From the NCBI GenBank assembly GCA_015064445.1, contig SVSE01000002.1:160628-224627 (forward strand): a stretch of 64,000 bases of DNA. Reading direction: 5' to 3'. A program made the position numbers and the translations under genes. Below, piece after piece: positions 9,306-18,475 of the stretch (its first letter is position 1; each line of letters opens with the position of its first letter). Below the pieces are notes generated by a model that was not told the DNA's origin, made no database searches, and saw only the letters and a list, made by a program, of their open reading frames with translations. Source of the stretch: Oscillospiraceae bacterium (GTDB taxonomy: Bacteria; Bacillota; Clostridia; Oscillospirales; CAG-272).

Positions 9306-9734
9306 TTATTCCTCCACTTCCTCGATTTGCTCCTTCACCATAAACTTACATTTAATGGGAAGTTTGTGCATTGCAAGACGCATAGCCTCTCTTGCAATCT
9401 CTTCAGATACGCCGTCCATTTCGAACATTACTCTACCTGGCTTAACAACAGCTGCCCAGTACTCTGGTGAACCCTTACCGGAACCCATACGAGTCTCAGC
9501 TGGCTTTTCTGTGATAGGCTTATCAGGGAATATTTTGATCCAAACCTTACCACCACGACGGATATATCTTGTCATAGCGATACGGGCTGCTTCTATCTGA
9601 TTTGCGTGAATCCAAGCAGGCTCCATAGCAACAAGGCCATACTGACCGTTTGTTATGGTGTTACCTCTTGAAGCCTTACCTTTAAGGCGGCCTCTTTGAA
9701 CACGTCTGTATTTAACTCTCTTAGGCATTAACAT
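9306..9734 (-). CDS. rplP: 50S ribosomal protein L16
   Basis: L16 lies next to the A-site tRNA elbow. The 142-residue product starts [19 protein letters not shown], matching the MLxPKR starts of other Firmicutes L16 proteins, so the first ATG at 9734 is preferred although a second in-frame ATG is two codons later. The start overlaps the rpsC stop codon by one base (TAATG), a coupling arrangement. The conserved [11 protein letters not shown] motif is present. Confidence 0.97.
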   Translation of the reverse strand: MLMPKRVKYRRVQRGRLKGKASRGNTITNGQYGLVAMEPAWIHANQIEAARIAMTRYIRRGGKVWIKIFPDKPITEKPAETRMGSGKGSPEYWAAVVKPGRVMFEMDGVSEEIAREAMRLAMHKLPIKCKFMVKEQIEEVEE

Positions 9735-10492
9735 TAGTGTGCGCCTCCTTCGGTATTTTTAGGAGCACGTGGTGCTCTTCTACGGCTATCACCCTTGTTA
9801 TCCTTATTATTGAATCTTCTCTTTGGACGGTCATTCTTTTCCTCAACAGTCTTAGAAACCTCGGAAAGAACCTCACCCTTGTAGATCCATACCTTAACAC
9901 CGATTTTACCGTAGGTGGTATTTGCTTCCCAGAAACCGTAGTCGATGTCGGCTCTGAGTGTCTGAAGAGGAATTGTTCCCTCATGGTAGTGCTCAGTACG
10001 AGCGATTTCAGCACCGCCAAGACGACCGCTACAAGCGATCTTGATACCCTTAGCGAACTTCATTGTTCTACCGATAGCCTGCTTCATAGCACGGCGGAAA
10101 CCGATTCTTCTTTCGAGCTGGCTACAAATGCTTTCTGCAACGAGCTGAGCGTCAGTATCGATGTGCTTAACCTCAACTACATTTACAGCTGCCTTCTTGC
10201 CGGTGAGCTTCTCAACATCCTTACGAATGTTTTCGATTTCTGCACCGCCCTTACCGATGATCATACCTGGCTTTGCACAGTGAATGAACACCTTAACCAT
10301 TTCGTTTGCAGCGTCTCTTTCGATTTCGATCTTTGAAACTCCTGATGCGAGGAGCTTGTTCTTGAGATGCTTTCTCAAGTTATAGTCAGATACAAGGATG
10401 TCGCCGAACTTCTCGTCAGAAGCGTACCATCTTGAATCCCAGTTCTTGATTACGCCAACGCGCAATCCGTGTGGATTAACTTTCTGTCCCAT
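9734..10492 (-). CDS. rpsC: 30S ribosomal protein S3
   Basis: S3 forms part of the mRNA entry tunnel and helicase centre. The 252-residue product has an N-terminal [21 protein letters not shown] signature, a KH domain with the GKGG loop near residue 80, and the C-terminal S3 domain ending in a variable basic tail (roughly residues 215-252, [18 protein letters not shown]). It is read between rplV and rplP with a one-base overlap into rplP. Confidence 0.98.
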   Translation of the reverse strand: MGQKVNPHGLRVGVIKNWDSRWYASDEKFGDILVSDYNLRKHLKNKLLASGVSKIEIERDAANEMVKVFIHCAKPGMIIGKGGAEIENIRKDVEKLTGKKAAVNVVEVKHIDTDAQLVAESICSQLERRIGFRRAMKQAIGRTMKFAKGIKIACSGRLGGAEIARTEHYHEGTIPLQTLRADIDYGFWEANTTYGKIGVKVWIYKGEVLSEVSKTVEEKNDRPKRRFNNKDNKGDSRRRAPRAPKNTEGGAH

Positions 10493-10505
10493 TTCAGCGT
10501 CCTCC

Positions 10506-10844
10506 TTACTCTTTCTCAGCCACTGCGATTGTGATGTGGCTGGTTCTCTTCAATATTCTATTAGCACTGCCCTTACCTCTTGGCATTACTCTCTTGAGCA
10601 TATGGCTGCCAGCGGTTACGAAGCACTGTGATACATAGAGTTTTGATTTATCCATTTGATGATTGTTCTCAGCATTAGCTACTGCGCTCTTAAGCAACTT
10701 TTCAAGATATTCAGCTGCGCTCTTAGGAGTATTCTTAAGAATTGCTGCTGCCATCTCTACATTCTTGCCACGAATGAGGTCAAGAACGATTTTTACTTTG
10801 CGAGGAGCGATGCGAACATCATAAAGGTATGCTTTTGCTTCCAT
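10506..10844 (-). CDS. rplV: 50S ribosomal protein L22
   Basis: L22 lines the peptide exit tunnel with its beta-hairpin. The 112-residue protein includes the [17 protein letters not shown] segment and the hairpin tip region [19 protein letters not shown]. It lies 13 bases upstream of rpsC and 18 after rpsS in the usual S10 order. Confidence 0.98.
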   Translation of the reverse strand: MEAKAYLYDVRIAPRKVKIVLDLIRGKNVEMAAAILKNTPKSAAEYLEKLLKSAVANAENNHQMDKSKLYVSQCFVTAGSHMLKRVMPRGKGSANRILKRTSHITIAVAEKE

Positions 10845-10862
10845 TGTGATGTGTGCCTCCTA

Positions 10863-11144
10863 TTACTTACCGTTATTTGATGTTTTTGAGCCTGCGTGGC
10901 CTTTGAATGTTCTGGTGAAAGCAAACTCGCCGAGCTTGTGTCCTACCATATCTTCAACTACATATACCGGAACATGCTTTCTTCCATCATGAACGGCAAT
11001 TGTATGTCCCACGAATTCTGGGAAGATGGTCGAAGATCTTGACCATGTTTTCAAAACTTTCTTTTCGCCCTTTTCGTTCATAGCAACGATACGGTTGTAG
11101 AGCTTTTCTTCTACATAAGGCGCTTTTTTCAAACTTCTGCTCAT
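10863..11144 (-). CDS. rpsS: 30S ribosomal protein S19
   Basis: S19 is a head protein partnering with S13. The 93-residue product begins [16 protein letters not shown] and contains the [20 protein letters not shown] core and [14 protein letters not shown] motif. It follows rplB by 14 bases. Identification is unambiguous. Confidence 0.98.
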   Translation of the reverse strand: MSRSLKKAPYVEEKLYNRIVAMNEKGEKKVLKTWSRSSTIFPEFVGHTIAVHDGRKHVPVYVVEDMVGHKLGEFAFTRTFKGHAGSKTSNNGK

Positions 11145-11158
11145 TGTCTTCTCCTTCC

Positions 11159-11986
11159 TTATCTGCCGTTTCTGCGTTTAACGATATATTTGTTTGTTCT
11201 TGCCTTCTTGTTTCTGGTCTTAAGGCCAAGTGCTGGCTTGCCCCATGGGGTTACAGGACCTGGACGACCAACAGGTGACTTACCTTCACCACCACCGTGT
11301 GGGTGATCGCAAGGGTTCATTACAGAACCACGTACAGTTGGACGGATGCCCATGTGACGGGTCTTACCTGCTTTACCGATCTTAATGGTATCATGCTCGA
11401 TGTTACCAACCTGACCGATAGTAGCCTTACAATCAAGTCTTACAAGACGAACCTCGCCGGATGGGAGACGAACCTGAGCCATTCCGTTTTCCTTAGCCAT
11501 GAGCTGAGCCTGTGCACCAGCGGTACGAACAAGCTGAGCGCCCTTACCAGGATAAAGCTCGATGTTGTGAATGATTGTACCTACAGGAATATTCTCGATT
11601 GGGAGAGTGTTACCTGGCTTAATGTCTGCATCAGCACCGCTGTAAAGAACGTCGCCATCTGTTACTCCTGCTGGAGCGATAACATAGCTCTTCTTGCCCT
11701 CATCGTTTTGGAGAAGTGCGATGTAGGATGTTCTGTTAGGGTCGTATTCGATACCGATAACAGTTGCCTTTTCCTCATCTCTCTTGAAGTCGATAAGTCT
11801 GTACTTCTGCTTGTTTCCACCGCCCTGATGACGAACGGTGATCTTGCCGTAGCTGTTACGGCCGGAGTGCTTCTTCTTTGTTGTAATAAGGCTCTTCTCT
11901 GGGGAGAACTTAGTTACTTCATCGAAGGATGCTACTGACATGTGTCTTCTCGACGGTGTAGTAGGTTTATATTTCATTGTTGCCAT
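11159..11986 (-). CDS. rplB: 50S ribosomal protein L2
   Basis: L2 is essential for subunit association and peptidyl transfer. The 275-residue product has the N-terminal OB-like domain and the C-terminal SH3-like domain. The conserved catalytic-centre stretch with HPHGGGEG and [17 protein letters not shown] lies near residues 228-255. It follows rplW by 17 bases. Confidence 0.98.
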   Translation of the reverse strand: MATMKYKPTTPSRRHMSVASFDEVTKFSPEKSLITTKKKHSGRNSYGKITVRHQGGGNKQKYRLIDFKRDEEKATVIGIEYDPNRTSYIALLQNDEGKKSYVIAPAGVTDGDVLYSGADADIKPGNTLPIENIPVGTIIHNIELYPGKGAQLVRTAGAQAQLMAKENGMAQVRLPSGEVRLVRLDCKATIGQVGNIEHDTIKIGKAGKTRHMGIRPTVRGSVMNPCDHPHGGGEGKSPVGRPGPVTPWGKPALGLKTRNKKARTNKYIVKRRNGR

Positions 11987-12003
11987 AATTACTGCCTCCC
12001 GTC

Positions 12004-12297
12004 TTAGTTCAAGCCGTTAAAGAATTCGATTTCCTTGGAGCTTTCCTTGAGTGTTACGATTGCTTTCTTCCACTCAGAGGTGTAACCATAGTGATAACCC
12101 ATTCTCTTTGGCTTTTTCTTCATTATTATTGTATTTACGCTTGCAACCTCTACATTGAAGAGCTCTTCAACTGCTGCAGCGATTTCTGGCTTTGTTGCAT
12201 CGATAGCAACCTTGAATGTGTATCTCTTTGATGAGATGCCATCCATTGACTTTTCAGTGATTACTGGTTTGAGGATTATGTCCTGAGCAAATTTCAT
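12004..12297 (-). CDS. rplW: 50S ribosomal protein L23
   Basis: L23 lies at the tunnel exit and is the main docking site for trigger factor and SRP. The 97-residue product has the KPVITEKSM start motif and the [18 protein letters not shown] end. Its ATG overlaps the rplD stop codon by one base (TAATG), so translation is coupled to rplD. Confidence 0.97.
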   Translation of the reverse strand: MKFAQDIILKPVITEKSMDGISSKRYTFKVAIDATKPEIAAAVEELFNVEVASVNTIIMKKKPKRMGYHYGYTSEWKKAIVTLKESSKEIEFFNGLN

Positions 12298-12920
12298 TAT
12301 GCATATACCTCCTCTATTTTAGCTACAGCATTCTGTGCAAATACGATTGAGTTGCAGTTGAGAATGTCGTATGCGTTCAAGGTGTTAGCGTATGTTACCT
12401 TAACACCTGGGATATTAGCAAGGCTCTTTACTACCATTGCATCAGGAGCTTCAAGAACTACGAGGCTCTTCTTTCCTGCGCCGATTGCCTTAAGCATTGC
12501 TACCATTGTCTTTGTCTTGAACTCAGTTGCTGTGATTGCATCAACAACGATCATCTCGTTTGCTGCTACCTTAGCGCTAAGAGCACTGAACAAAGCGATT
12601 TGCTTTACTTTCTTGTTGAGCTTGGTTGTGTATGAGCGTGGCTTTGGACCAAGAGCAATACCACCATGTGTCCATTGTGGAGATCTTGTTGAGCCCTGTC
12701 TTGCTCTACCTGTACCTTTCTGCTTCCAAGGCTTGCGTCCGCCACCTGAAACCTCGCTTCTGGTGAGAGTGGACTGTGTGCCCTGTCTTTGATTGAGAAG
12801 GTAAGCTCTTACTGCCGCATGAAGTACTGCTTCGTTAACGCTTGCACCGAAAACCTTTTCGCTGAGTGCGAGTGCGCCAACCTCTTCGCCATTCATGTTT
12901 AAAACCTTGATATCTGGCAT
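12297..12920 (-). CDS. rplD: 50S ribosomal protein L4
   Basis: L4 reaches into the exit tunnel and, in Escherichia coli, feeds back on its own operon leader. The 207-residue product has the loop region RQGTQSTLTRSEVSGGGRKP and KGTGRARQGSTRSPQW near residues 45-85. It lies between rplC and rplW. The complex leader upstream of rpsJ makes feedback control possible here, but nothing in the gene itself shows it. Confidence 0.98.
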   Translation of the reverse strand: MPDIKVLNMNGEEVGALALSEKVFGASVNEAVLHAAVRAYLLNQRQGTQSTLTRSEVSGGGRKPWKQKGTGRARQGSTRSPQWTHGGIALGPKPRSYTTKLNKKVKQIALFSALSAKVAANEMIVVDAITATEFKTKTMVAMLKAIGAGKKSLVVLEAPDAMVVKSLANIPGVKVTYANTLNAYDILNCNSIVFAQNAVAKIEEVYA

Positions 12921-12938
12921 TGTTTCTTCCTCCTACTT

Positions 12939-13571
12939 TTATGCTTTAACGCTGTTACGAATGAACACGATACCACCGCGAGCACCTGGAATTGCGCCCT
13001 TGATTGCGATGAGGTTCTTTTCTGCGTCAACTTTGATTACTTCCAAATTAAGTACTGTAAGATTTTCATTACCGTACTGACCAGCCATCTTCTTGTTTTT
13101 GAAAACTCTGGAAGGTGTCGAGTTAGCTCCCATTGAGCCTACTTGACGGTGGATAGGACCAACACCGTGAGTTGCGTTGAGCATGTGGTGTCCCCATCTC
13201 TTAACTGCACCTGAATAACCATGGCCCTTTGTAATGCCTGAAACGTCGACCTTTTCGCCTGCGGTGAAGGTATCGACAGCTATTACATCGCCTACGTTCA
13301 TGTCAGCTGCACCCTCGAGTCTGAATTCCTTAAGATGCTTCTGTGGTTCTACGCCAGCCTTCTTGAAGTGACCAGCAAGTGGTTTGTTTACGTGCTTTTC
13401 TGATGCCTTCTCGAAACCGAGCTGAACTGCATCATAGCCGTCTGTTTCGGTAGTCTTCTTTTGAACTACCACGCAAGGACCAGCCTCGATTACTGTCACA
13501 GGAACTACAACGCCGTTTTCAGCGAAGATCTGTGTCATACCGAGTTTCTTACCGATAATTGCTTTTTTCAT
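12939..13571 (-). CDS. rplC: 50S ribosomal protein L3
   Basis: L3 is an early large-subunit assembly protein close to the peptidyl transferase centre. The 210-residue product carries the [15 protein letters not shown] start and the central [16 protein letters not shown] and [20 protein letters not shown] segments. It is preceded by a 146-base structured spacer after rpsJ, longer than any other gap inside the cluster. Confidence 0.98.
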   Translation of the reverse strand: MKKAIIGKKLGMTQIFAENGVVVPVTVIEAGPCVVVQKKTTETDGYDAVQLGFEKASEKHVNKPLAGHFKKAGVEPQKHLKEFRLEGAADMNVGDVIAVDTFTAGEKVDVSGITKGHGYSGAVKRWGHHMLNATHGVGPIHRQVGSMGANSTPSRVFKNKKMAGQYGNENLTVLNLEVIKVDAEKNLIAIKGAIPGARGGIVFIRNSVKA

Positions 13572-13717
13572 TTTTGCTTCCTCCTAATTTAAGGTTATTG
13601 GTTGATGTTTGTTTTTGTCGAGCCACCGACACATCAACTTGACCTTCCGTCATCATAGCGCATTAAGATTTTACGCTACTGTACAGTCGGGTTTGGCTTT
13701 TATGCTTCCTGCGTAAA
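13572..13717 (-). other. structured rpsJ-rplC spacer
   Basis: A 146-base untranslated gap with two clear inverted repeats: an outer GTTGATG/CATCAAC stem (13601-13607 with 13632-13638) enclosing a TGTCG/CGACA stem (13616-13620 with 13627-13631), and TAGCG/CGCTA (13656-13660 with 13674-13678). There is no U-run after the stems on the minus strand, so these are not obvious terminators. The structure sits directly before the rplC ribosome site and could be a protein-binding leader; that is inference. Confidence 0.55.
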
Positions 13718-14029
13718 TTAAAGCTCTACCTTAATTTCAACGCCAGCTGGAAGCTCAAGACTCATAATTGCCTCAGCAACCTTCTTTGAAGGCTTAATGA
13801 TTTCAATGAGTCTCTTGTGAGTACGCTGTTCGAACTGCTCACGGCTGTCCTTGTACTTGTGTACTGCACGAAGGATTGTTACGATCTCCTTCTGTGTGGG
13901 AAGTGGAATAGGTCCCGATACAGTCGCGCCATTTCTCTTAGCTGCCTCAACAATCTTTTCAGATGCGGAATCAACCAATGTGTGGTCATATCCCTTAACT
14001 CTTACTCTGATCTTCTCGTTTACTGCCAT
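13718..14029 (-). CDS. rpsJ: 30S ribosomal protein S10
   Basis: S10 is a head protein and also the transcription elongation partner NusE. The 103-residue product has the [21 protein letters not shown] region and [20 protein letters not shown] loop typical of the family. It is the first gene of the S10-spc-alpha cluster here and is preceded by a leader of about 275 bases and a strong promoter. Start at the ATG behind AAGGAGG. Confidence 0.98.
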   Translation of the reverse strand: MAVNEKIRVRVKGYDHTLVDSASEKIVEAAKRNGATVSGPIPLPTQKEIVTILRAVHKYKDSREQFEQRTHKRLIEIIKPSKKVAEAIMSLELPAGVEIKVEL

Positions 14030-14304
14030 TTTGCTTTCCTCCTTATTAAATAGAATTTTGGACGGGGACTTTTTGCTTTACACCGTCCCGTGTGTTTCAA
14101 TCACCCGCTTAACAAAACCGAACCCGTCAGCATATCATAGGTTCGGACAAATGTAAGCAGGCGTCGCCTCGGTCTTTACCAAGGGGAAGATTCCCGACAT
14201 ACATTCTCTGCCGTGTGAAATCCGATGTGCTCCACGAAAATTACCCGCAAATGCCTTAGCAGTGCGACCTTTACGGCAACCTCTCGCTTCTTCGCGCATC
14301 AAGC
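14030..14304 (-). promoter_or_regulatory. rpsJ structured 5' leader
   Basis: About 275 untranslated bases between the predicted transcription start and rpsJ. Inverted repeats include GGACGG/CCGTCC (14060-14065 with 14083-14088) and CCGAACC/GGTTCGG (14118-14124 with 14140-14146); the second is followed on the minus strand by a short TTTTG, so it could act as a weak attenuator. A 61-codon open frame crosses the area but has no ribosome site or family resemblance. Leaders of this operon are autoregulated in other bacteria; which protein would bind here cannot be told. Confidence 0.55.
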
Positions 14305-14310
14305 CTACAT

Positions 14311-14339
14311 ATTTTATCATATATATATAGGAAAATCAA
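14311..14339 (-). promoter_or_regulatory. sigma-A promoter of the S10-spc-alpha operon
   Basis: On the minus strand, -35 TTGATT (14334-14339) and -10 TAAAAT (14311-14316) are separated by exactly 17 bases, with AT-rich sequence upstream that could act as an UP element. It is the only convincing promoter ahead of rpsJ. Confidence 0.8.
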
Positions 14340-14561
14340 CAATTTTTTTAAAATTTTTTCAAAAAAGATTTTTGTCAAATGTAGAAAAAAGTGGTCATTT
14401 TTGTATATTTTGCACAAAGAAAATGGCATTTTCCCCTAAAAATAGCCTTGAAAAGGCTCAAAAAACTTGAAAAAACCTTAAAATTTCGTATACTTGCACA
14501 AACGGTATATAGCCATTTTTGAACAGTTTTCTTCCTTATTATTATATATAGGTCCATTTTG

Positions 14562-14600
14562 CAAAAAGAAAAAGTGAGAAATTTCAAAAATCTCTCACTT
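14562..14600 (-). terminator. rho-independent terminator of the BspA-like gene
   Basis: An 8-bp stem AAGTGAGA/TCTCACTT (14572-14579 with 14593-14600) is followed on the minus strand by TTTCTTTTT. It lies 14 bases beyond the stop codon of the gene at 14615. Between here and the rpsJ promoter (14340-14560) only AT-rich sequence without a gene is seen. Confidence 0.85.
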
Positions 14601-14614
14601 GATTTTATTATTTT

Positions 14615-16777
14615 TTATTCGTCTTCCTTGTTAATTAGCGCCATAACGCTGTTTGAAGGAGCATTTGCAGCCACAAGAGAAAGTGTTACCGTATCAAAGG
14701 TTTTAGTGCCAATCGTGGAGTTATTTACGTAGTCGCTATCAGACTGAATATAGGAAATATTACCCTCAGAATCAATGATATAAAGAGCAATTATGAGGTT
14801 AAGCTTCTCCTTTGCCTCTGCTGAGAAATTGTTAATCGAGCAACTAAACACGGAATATTTCGTGCTAGTCATTTCAACCTGGAATCCGTATGTGGTGCTC
14901 AAAATTCCGTCTGTGAGAAGCTCATCGCCCTCGGCAAATTTTTGTGAATTTACTGCGATCAATCCAAATCTAAGTGCGCTACCACCTGCACTGATATAGT
15001 CGTTATAAGCGTTCCAATCAACTGTAAATCCACCTGTAAGAGAGGTCATGGCAGGATTGCACGCATATCCCTCAGCTGTGAAGATCGGATTTGCACTCTT
15101 CTCTTCCAAAACCTCATCCTCGCATCTTGTGCAGGTGTAGGTCTTGTCGCCCTTTTGGTCGAATGTAATATATACAACTTTGATAAGCTCATCCTTATCG
15201 TGTCCAAGCGCCGGCTCGCCTGGCATTCTATCACACTTAATGCATCCCGATGGCAATACACAGGTCGGTGTATCATTGATCGTATGCTCGCCACCGTTGA
15301 GTTCTATACAGTAGTCAGCACCGTATATAATAGTGTTTTGATTATATGTTACGCCGTTTTCAATATCTAAAAGATATTGCTCGTAAGAATAAATGTACTT
15401 AGTGTTAAATCTGCTAATACCGTTAAGAGTCTTAAGTCTTTCAGGATCATTACCTGTATAAATGGTAAGGAAGGTGCCGTTTACAACTCCACTCAAAGAG
15501 TCCTTGCCAATCGACTCAATATCCTTGTGCAAAACCAATGTTGAAAGCTTACTACAATTGATAAACATACTTGGCGAAATGATTTTGTTTTTTACAATAA
15601 CCTTTTGAAGATTTGCGCATCCATTAAACACATTTTCTCCAACAGTTGTAAGTGTTTCGGGAATAACAATCGTTCCGGAAACTCCCGAAGCACTAAAAGC
15701 ATATACCCCGATTGAAGTAAGAGATTCAGGCAAAGACAAGCTTGTCAAGGCATACGCTCTCAAAAAAGCACTTCTGCCAATAGTTGTAATGTTATCATGA
15801 AGAGTGAGTGAATCAATTTTAGGACAATCAACAAAAGCGTATTCATCTACAATTCTGGTATTTTCACCAAAAACAACAGTTGTCAAATTGTCGCAGCCTT
15901 TACACATATTCACGCCAGCATTGCCGTCAAATGTAAGCTTAACAAGAGAGTCGCAGTTGTAAAAAACATCAGAGCCCACAGTGGTAAAGCCACCGTCAAA
16001 TTCAACTTCAGTTACACCGGTTCCTCTGAAAGCACATTTGCCGATTGAAGTCAAAGAGTTGGCAACAATCTTTCCTGTAAAAGCCGCACAGTAATCAAAA
16101 GCATTATCACCAATGGTTTCAAGAACATCCTCTCCCCATTCGACAGTTTCAAGTGCAGAACACTTACTAAAAGCACTGGCGCCTATCGAAACCGCGCCAT
16201 TCATTACTACTTTTTTCAAGCTGACCGCTTCAGCAAACAAGTTTGTCGTTATGTTTTTAAGCGAATTTGGAAGCTCTACTTCGAGTATAGACTCACTTTG
16301 ATAAAAGTTGTATGTTCCCATTGAGGTAACGCCCTCGGGTACTTTGAGCGTCATAAGAGCAGTAAAGCCCTTATCTTTTCTGAAAATTCTATCCTGAATT
16401 GTCACAAATCCCGAAGGGATTTCTAAACGAACAATAGAAGCATATGAATACGATTCTCCAGTTGTATCAGCGATTGCTGCATTTAATGCAGAAAAATCAA
16501 ATTCCTTGTTTGATGTACTCAAATTATGGAAGGTTGTATCTGTACATTTCAGGATATAGTATGCAGGATAAACCGTATACGAGTTATCCGAATTTTTAAG
16601 CATTACTCGAGAGGTGGTGTCAAAGCCTTCCTTTGGTGATATCGAGTCGATTATTTGCACTTCTGACCACTCAGGGATTACAGGAGCCGTTGACTCTTCC
16701 TCGGCACTTACGCAAAAAGCGAAAACACATGCAAGAAGCAACGTCAAAGCAAGTATTAAAAACGTCTTATTTCTCAT
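14615..16777 (-). CDS. secreted BspA-type leucine-rich-repeat protein
   Basis: A 720-residue exported protein of unknown ligand. Residues 1-25 form a signal peptide (hydrophobic stretch then FCVSAEE). Residues about 60-450 are tandem BspA-type leucine-rich repeats, each with a pattern such as SIGKCAFRGTGVTEVEF or TIGRSAFLRAYALTSLSLP. After a linker with paired cysteines (GCIKC, CTRC, about residues 510-560) comes a C-terminal module of about 140 residues that is also found at the end of the protein at 27154. No sortase motif or membrane anchor is seen. It is monocistronic, with its own promoter and terminator. Surface adhesion or glycan contact is a family-based guess. Confidence 0.85.
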   Translation of the reverse strand: MRNKTFLILALTLLLACVFAFCVSAEEESTAPVIPEWSEVQIIDSISPKEGFDTTSRVMLKNSDNSYTVYPAYYILKCTDTTFHNLSTSNKEFDFSALNAAIADTTGESYSYASIVRLEIPSGFVTIQDRIFRKDKGFTALMTLKVPEGVTSMGTYNFYQSESILEVELPNSLKNITTNLFAEAVSLKKVVMNGAVSIGASAFSKCSALETVEWGEDVLETIGDNAFDYCAAFTGKIVANSLTSIGKCAFRGTGVTEVEFDGGFTTVGSDVFYNCDSLVKLTFDGNAGVNMCKGCDNLTTVVFGENTRIVDEYAFVDCPKIDSLTLHDNITTIGRSAFLRAYALTSLSLPESLTSIGVYAFSASGVSGTIVIPETLTTVGENVFNGCANLQKVIVKNKIISPSMFINCSKLSTLVLHKDIESIGKDSLSGVVNGTFLTIYTGNDPERLKTLNGISRFNTKYIYSYEQYLLDIENGVTYNQNTIIYGADYCIELNGGEHTINDTPTCVLPSGCIKCDRMPGEPALGHDKDELIKVVYITFDQKGDKTYTCTRCEDEVLEEKSANPIFTAEGYACNPAMTSLTGGFTVDWNAYNDYISAGGSALRFGLIAVNSQKFAEGDELLTDGILSTTYGFQVEMTSTKYSVFSCSINNFSAEAKEKLNLIIALYIIDSEGNISYIQSDSDYVNNSTIGTKTFDTVTLSLVAANAPSNSVMALINKEDE

Positions 16778-16816
16778 TATTTTCTCCTTAAATTGTTTAA
16801 GATAATCTATGTAATT

Positions 16817-16846
16817 ATTTTATCATAAAGATACAGTATTTGTCAA
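16817..16846 (-). promoter_or_regulatory. sigma-A promoter of the BspA-like gene
   Basis: Minus-strand TTGACA (16841-16846) and TAAAAT (16817-16822) with an 18-base spacer, 40 bases ahead of the start codon. Confidence 0.75.
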
Positions 16847-16955
16847 TCAAAAAATGCGCGTGCGCGAGCTTTGATTCGTTAAATTATCAAATGCACATAT
16901 GTTCATATTATTTGAAACACGCTTGGCAAAAGGGCTTTAAGGATTTTTTAAAAGA

Positions 16956-16979
16956 AAAGCTACGCGTTTGCGTAGCTTT
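16956..16979 (-). terminator. terminator after araD
   Basis: A perfect 10-bp stem AAAGCTACGC/GCGTAGCTTT with a four-base loop, followed on the minus strand by TCTTTT-type sequence; it is six bases beyond the araD stop. The plus side also has a T-run, so it may act in both directions. Confidence 0.85.
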
Positions 16980-16984
16980 GTTTT

Positions 16985-17692
16985 TTATTTTTTGCCCTGT
17001 CCGTAATATGCGTTAGGTCCATGCTTGCGATCATAGTGCTTGCGAAGCAAGGTTTCCTGCATTCTTTCAGTTTTGCCATTAGCATTAAGCATAAGCATCT
17101 CTGTGTTATAAGCCATCATAGCAACCTGCTCAAGAACCACAGCTGCCTCAACCGACGCCTTCGCATTATCGCCCCAAGTGAATGGTCCGTGAGAGTGAAC
17201 GAGCGCTGCGTGCATTTGAGTTGCACCGATGTCCTTAAGTGCCTCAAGAATTACTGTGCCTGTTTCCTTTTCATATGCGCCCTTGATTTCCTCATCAGTC
17301 ATCTTACGTGTGCAAGGAATCGTAGTGCCAAAGTAATCTGCGTGAGTTGTACCGTAAGGTGTGATGCCTCTGCCAGCCTGTGCATAGATTACAGCCCAAG
17401 GAGAGTGAGTGTGAGTTACACCACCGATTTCAGGATAAGCCTTGTAAAGCTCCAAATGTGTTGCTGTATCGGACGAAGGCTTATATGTGCCCTCGATAAC
17501 ATTTCCATCAAGGTCAAGGACAGGAAGCATATCAGGAGTCAAATCATCGTATTCAACGCCAGATGGCTTTATAACAACAAGTCCCTTTTCTCTGTCAATT
17601 CCGCTAACATTTCCCCAAGTGAATGTAATGAGGTTATATTTTACGAGCATCATATTTGCCTCGTAGACCTCTTTTTTAAGCTCTTCTAACAT
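16985..17692 (-). CDS. araD: L-ribulose-5-phosphate 4-epimerase
   Basis: Interconverts L-ribulose 5-phosphate and D-xylulose 5-phosphate, linking arabinose use to the pentose phosphate pathway. The 235-residue class II aldolase-fold enzyme shows WGNVSG near residue 26, KPSSDT (Asp75), the zinc-binding THTH (His94 and His96), [19 protein letters not shown] and a third zinc His in [11 protein letters not shown]. Length and the GPNAYYGQ end match AraD closely. It begins 10 bases after the repressor gene at 17703 and has no promoter of its own, so the two are probably co-transcribed. No araA, araB or sugar transporter is nearby, which is unusual. Confidence 0.93.
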   Translation of the reverse strand: MLEELKKEVYEANMMLVKYNLITFTWGNVSGIDREKGLVVIKPSGVEYDDLTPDMLPVLDLDGNVIEGTYKPSSDTATHLELYKAYPEIGGVTHTHSPWAVIYAQAGRGITPYGTTHADYFGTTIPCTRKMTDEEIKGAYEKETGTVILEALKDIGATQMHAALVHSHGPFTWGDNAKASVEAAVVLEQVAMMAYNTEMLMLNANGKTERMQETLLRKHYDRKHGPNAYYGQGKK

Positions 17693-17702
17693 ATTTATCT
17701 CC

Positions 17703-18296
17703 TTATATCTTTGCTCTTAATTCTACAACCTTGCCGATGATTGTAACGGGCAAGCTCGCAATTTCTTCATTTGAAAAATATCTTGGCTCGTAAGCAGGAT
17801 TTGTAGGCATAAGCCTTATGCCCTCGGTATATCTTACAACCTTTTTCATCGTCGCCTCATCGCCAACCAAAACGACAGCGATATCGCCATTGTCAACACT
17901 GCTTTGACAACGAATAATTACAGTGTCGCCATTTGTAAATCGTGGCTCCATGCTGCGCCCCTTAACACGAAGTCCGATAAGAGTTGCGCCCTTTGCCAAG
18001 GATGCGTCAACATCTACATATTCCTCAACATCCTCGATTGCGTCAATAGGAATACCTGCAGCAACATTTCCACAAACAGGAACCTTGATTACATTTGTAC
18101 TAACCTCGCCAGCAACAAGCTCCCCAGCACCAACGCCAAAAAGCCTTGCAAGAGTTGCAACGGTGTTTGCATCAGGAGTGCTAACCCCACGCTCATACGC
18201 AGAGTAGGTCTGTCGTCTAATGCCAAGATAGTCAGCAACCTCTGCCTGAGTAAGACCCGCGCCCTTGCGCGCAGATATCAATCTTTGCTTTAACAT
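17703..18296 (-). CDS. LexA/CI-like self-cleaving transcriptional repressor (XRE + S24)
   Basis: A 197-residue repressor. Residues 5-60 form an XRE/Cro helix-turn-helix ([21 protein letters not shown]); residues about 72-195 form a peptidase S24 domain. The likely autocleavage bond is Ala80-Gly81 in GNVAAGIP, the nucleophile Ser115 in GRSMEP and the general base Lys151 in ATMKK. The architecture is that of phage CI or HdiR/LexA-like proteins that are inactivated by RecA-dependent cleavage, so control by DNA damage is a reasonable inference. It lies upstream of araD on the same transcript and divergent from two small genes; three copies of a 15-bp palindrome occupy both promoters between them, so it very probably represses itself and the divergent pair. 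Confidence 0.93.
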   Translation of the reverse strand: MLKQRLISARKGAGLTQAEVADYLGIRRQTYSAYERGVSTPDANTVATLARLFGVGAGELVAGEVSTNVIKVPVCGNVAAGIPIDAIEDVEEYVDVDASLAKGATLIGLRVKGRSMEPRFTNGDTVIIRCQSSVDNGDIAVVLVGDEATMKKVVRYTEGIRLMPTNPAYEPRYFSNEEIASLPVTIIGKVVELRAKI

Positions 18297-18348
18297 AATA
18301 ATTCTCCTATGAAATAGTTAGAATATATAATATCTATATTACAAAATC

Positions 18349-18377
18349 AGTATAGCAAATATTTTTTGCCCTGTCAA
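18349..18377 (-). promoter_or_regulatory. repressor-araD promoter with embedded operator O1
   Basis: Minus-strand TTGACA (18372-18377), 17-base spacer, TATACT (18349-18354). The 15-bp near-palindrome GCAAATATTTTTTGC (18355-18369) fills the spacer almost completely, so a bound repressor would block RNA polymerase. Confidence 0.85.
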
Positions 18378-18421
18378 GTGCTTTTTTGAAAATAATGTCA
18401 TTTATTTTTCACATTTCCCTA

Positions 18422-18450
18422 TTGACAAGGCAAATTTAATTTGCTAAAAT
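18422..18450 (+). promoter_or_regulatory. divergent promoter with embedded operator O2
   Basis: Plus-strand TTGACA (18422-18427), 17-base spacer, TAAAAT (18445-18450). The perfect odd palindrome GCAAATTTAATTTGC (18430-18444) lies inside the spacer at the same position relative to -35 and -10 as O1 in the opposite promoter. Confidence 0.88.
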
Positions 18451-18460
18451 GTTGTCGTAA

Positions 18461-18475
18461 GCAATTTTAATTTGC
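18461..18475. promoter_or_regulatory. operator O3
   Basis: GCAATTTTAATTTGC, one mismatch from the perfect palindrome O2, located just downstream of the predicted transcription start of the plus-strand promoter. O2 and O3 centres are 31 bp apart, close to three helical turns, which fits cooperative binding of two repressor dimers. Confidence 0.8.

Noticed and set aside
14135..14320. 61-codon minus-strand open frame in the rpsJ leader
   Set aside because: No ribosome site, no family resemblance, and it overlaps the rpsJ promoter and leader stems.
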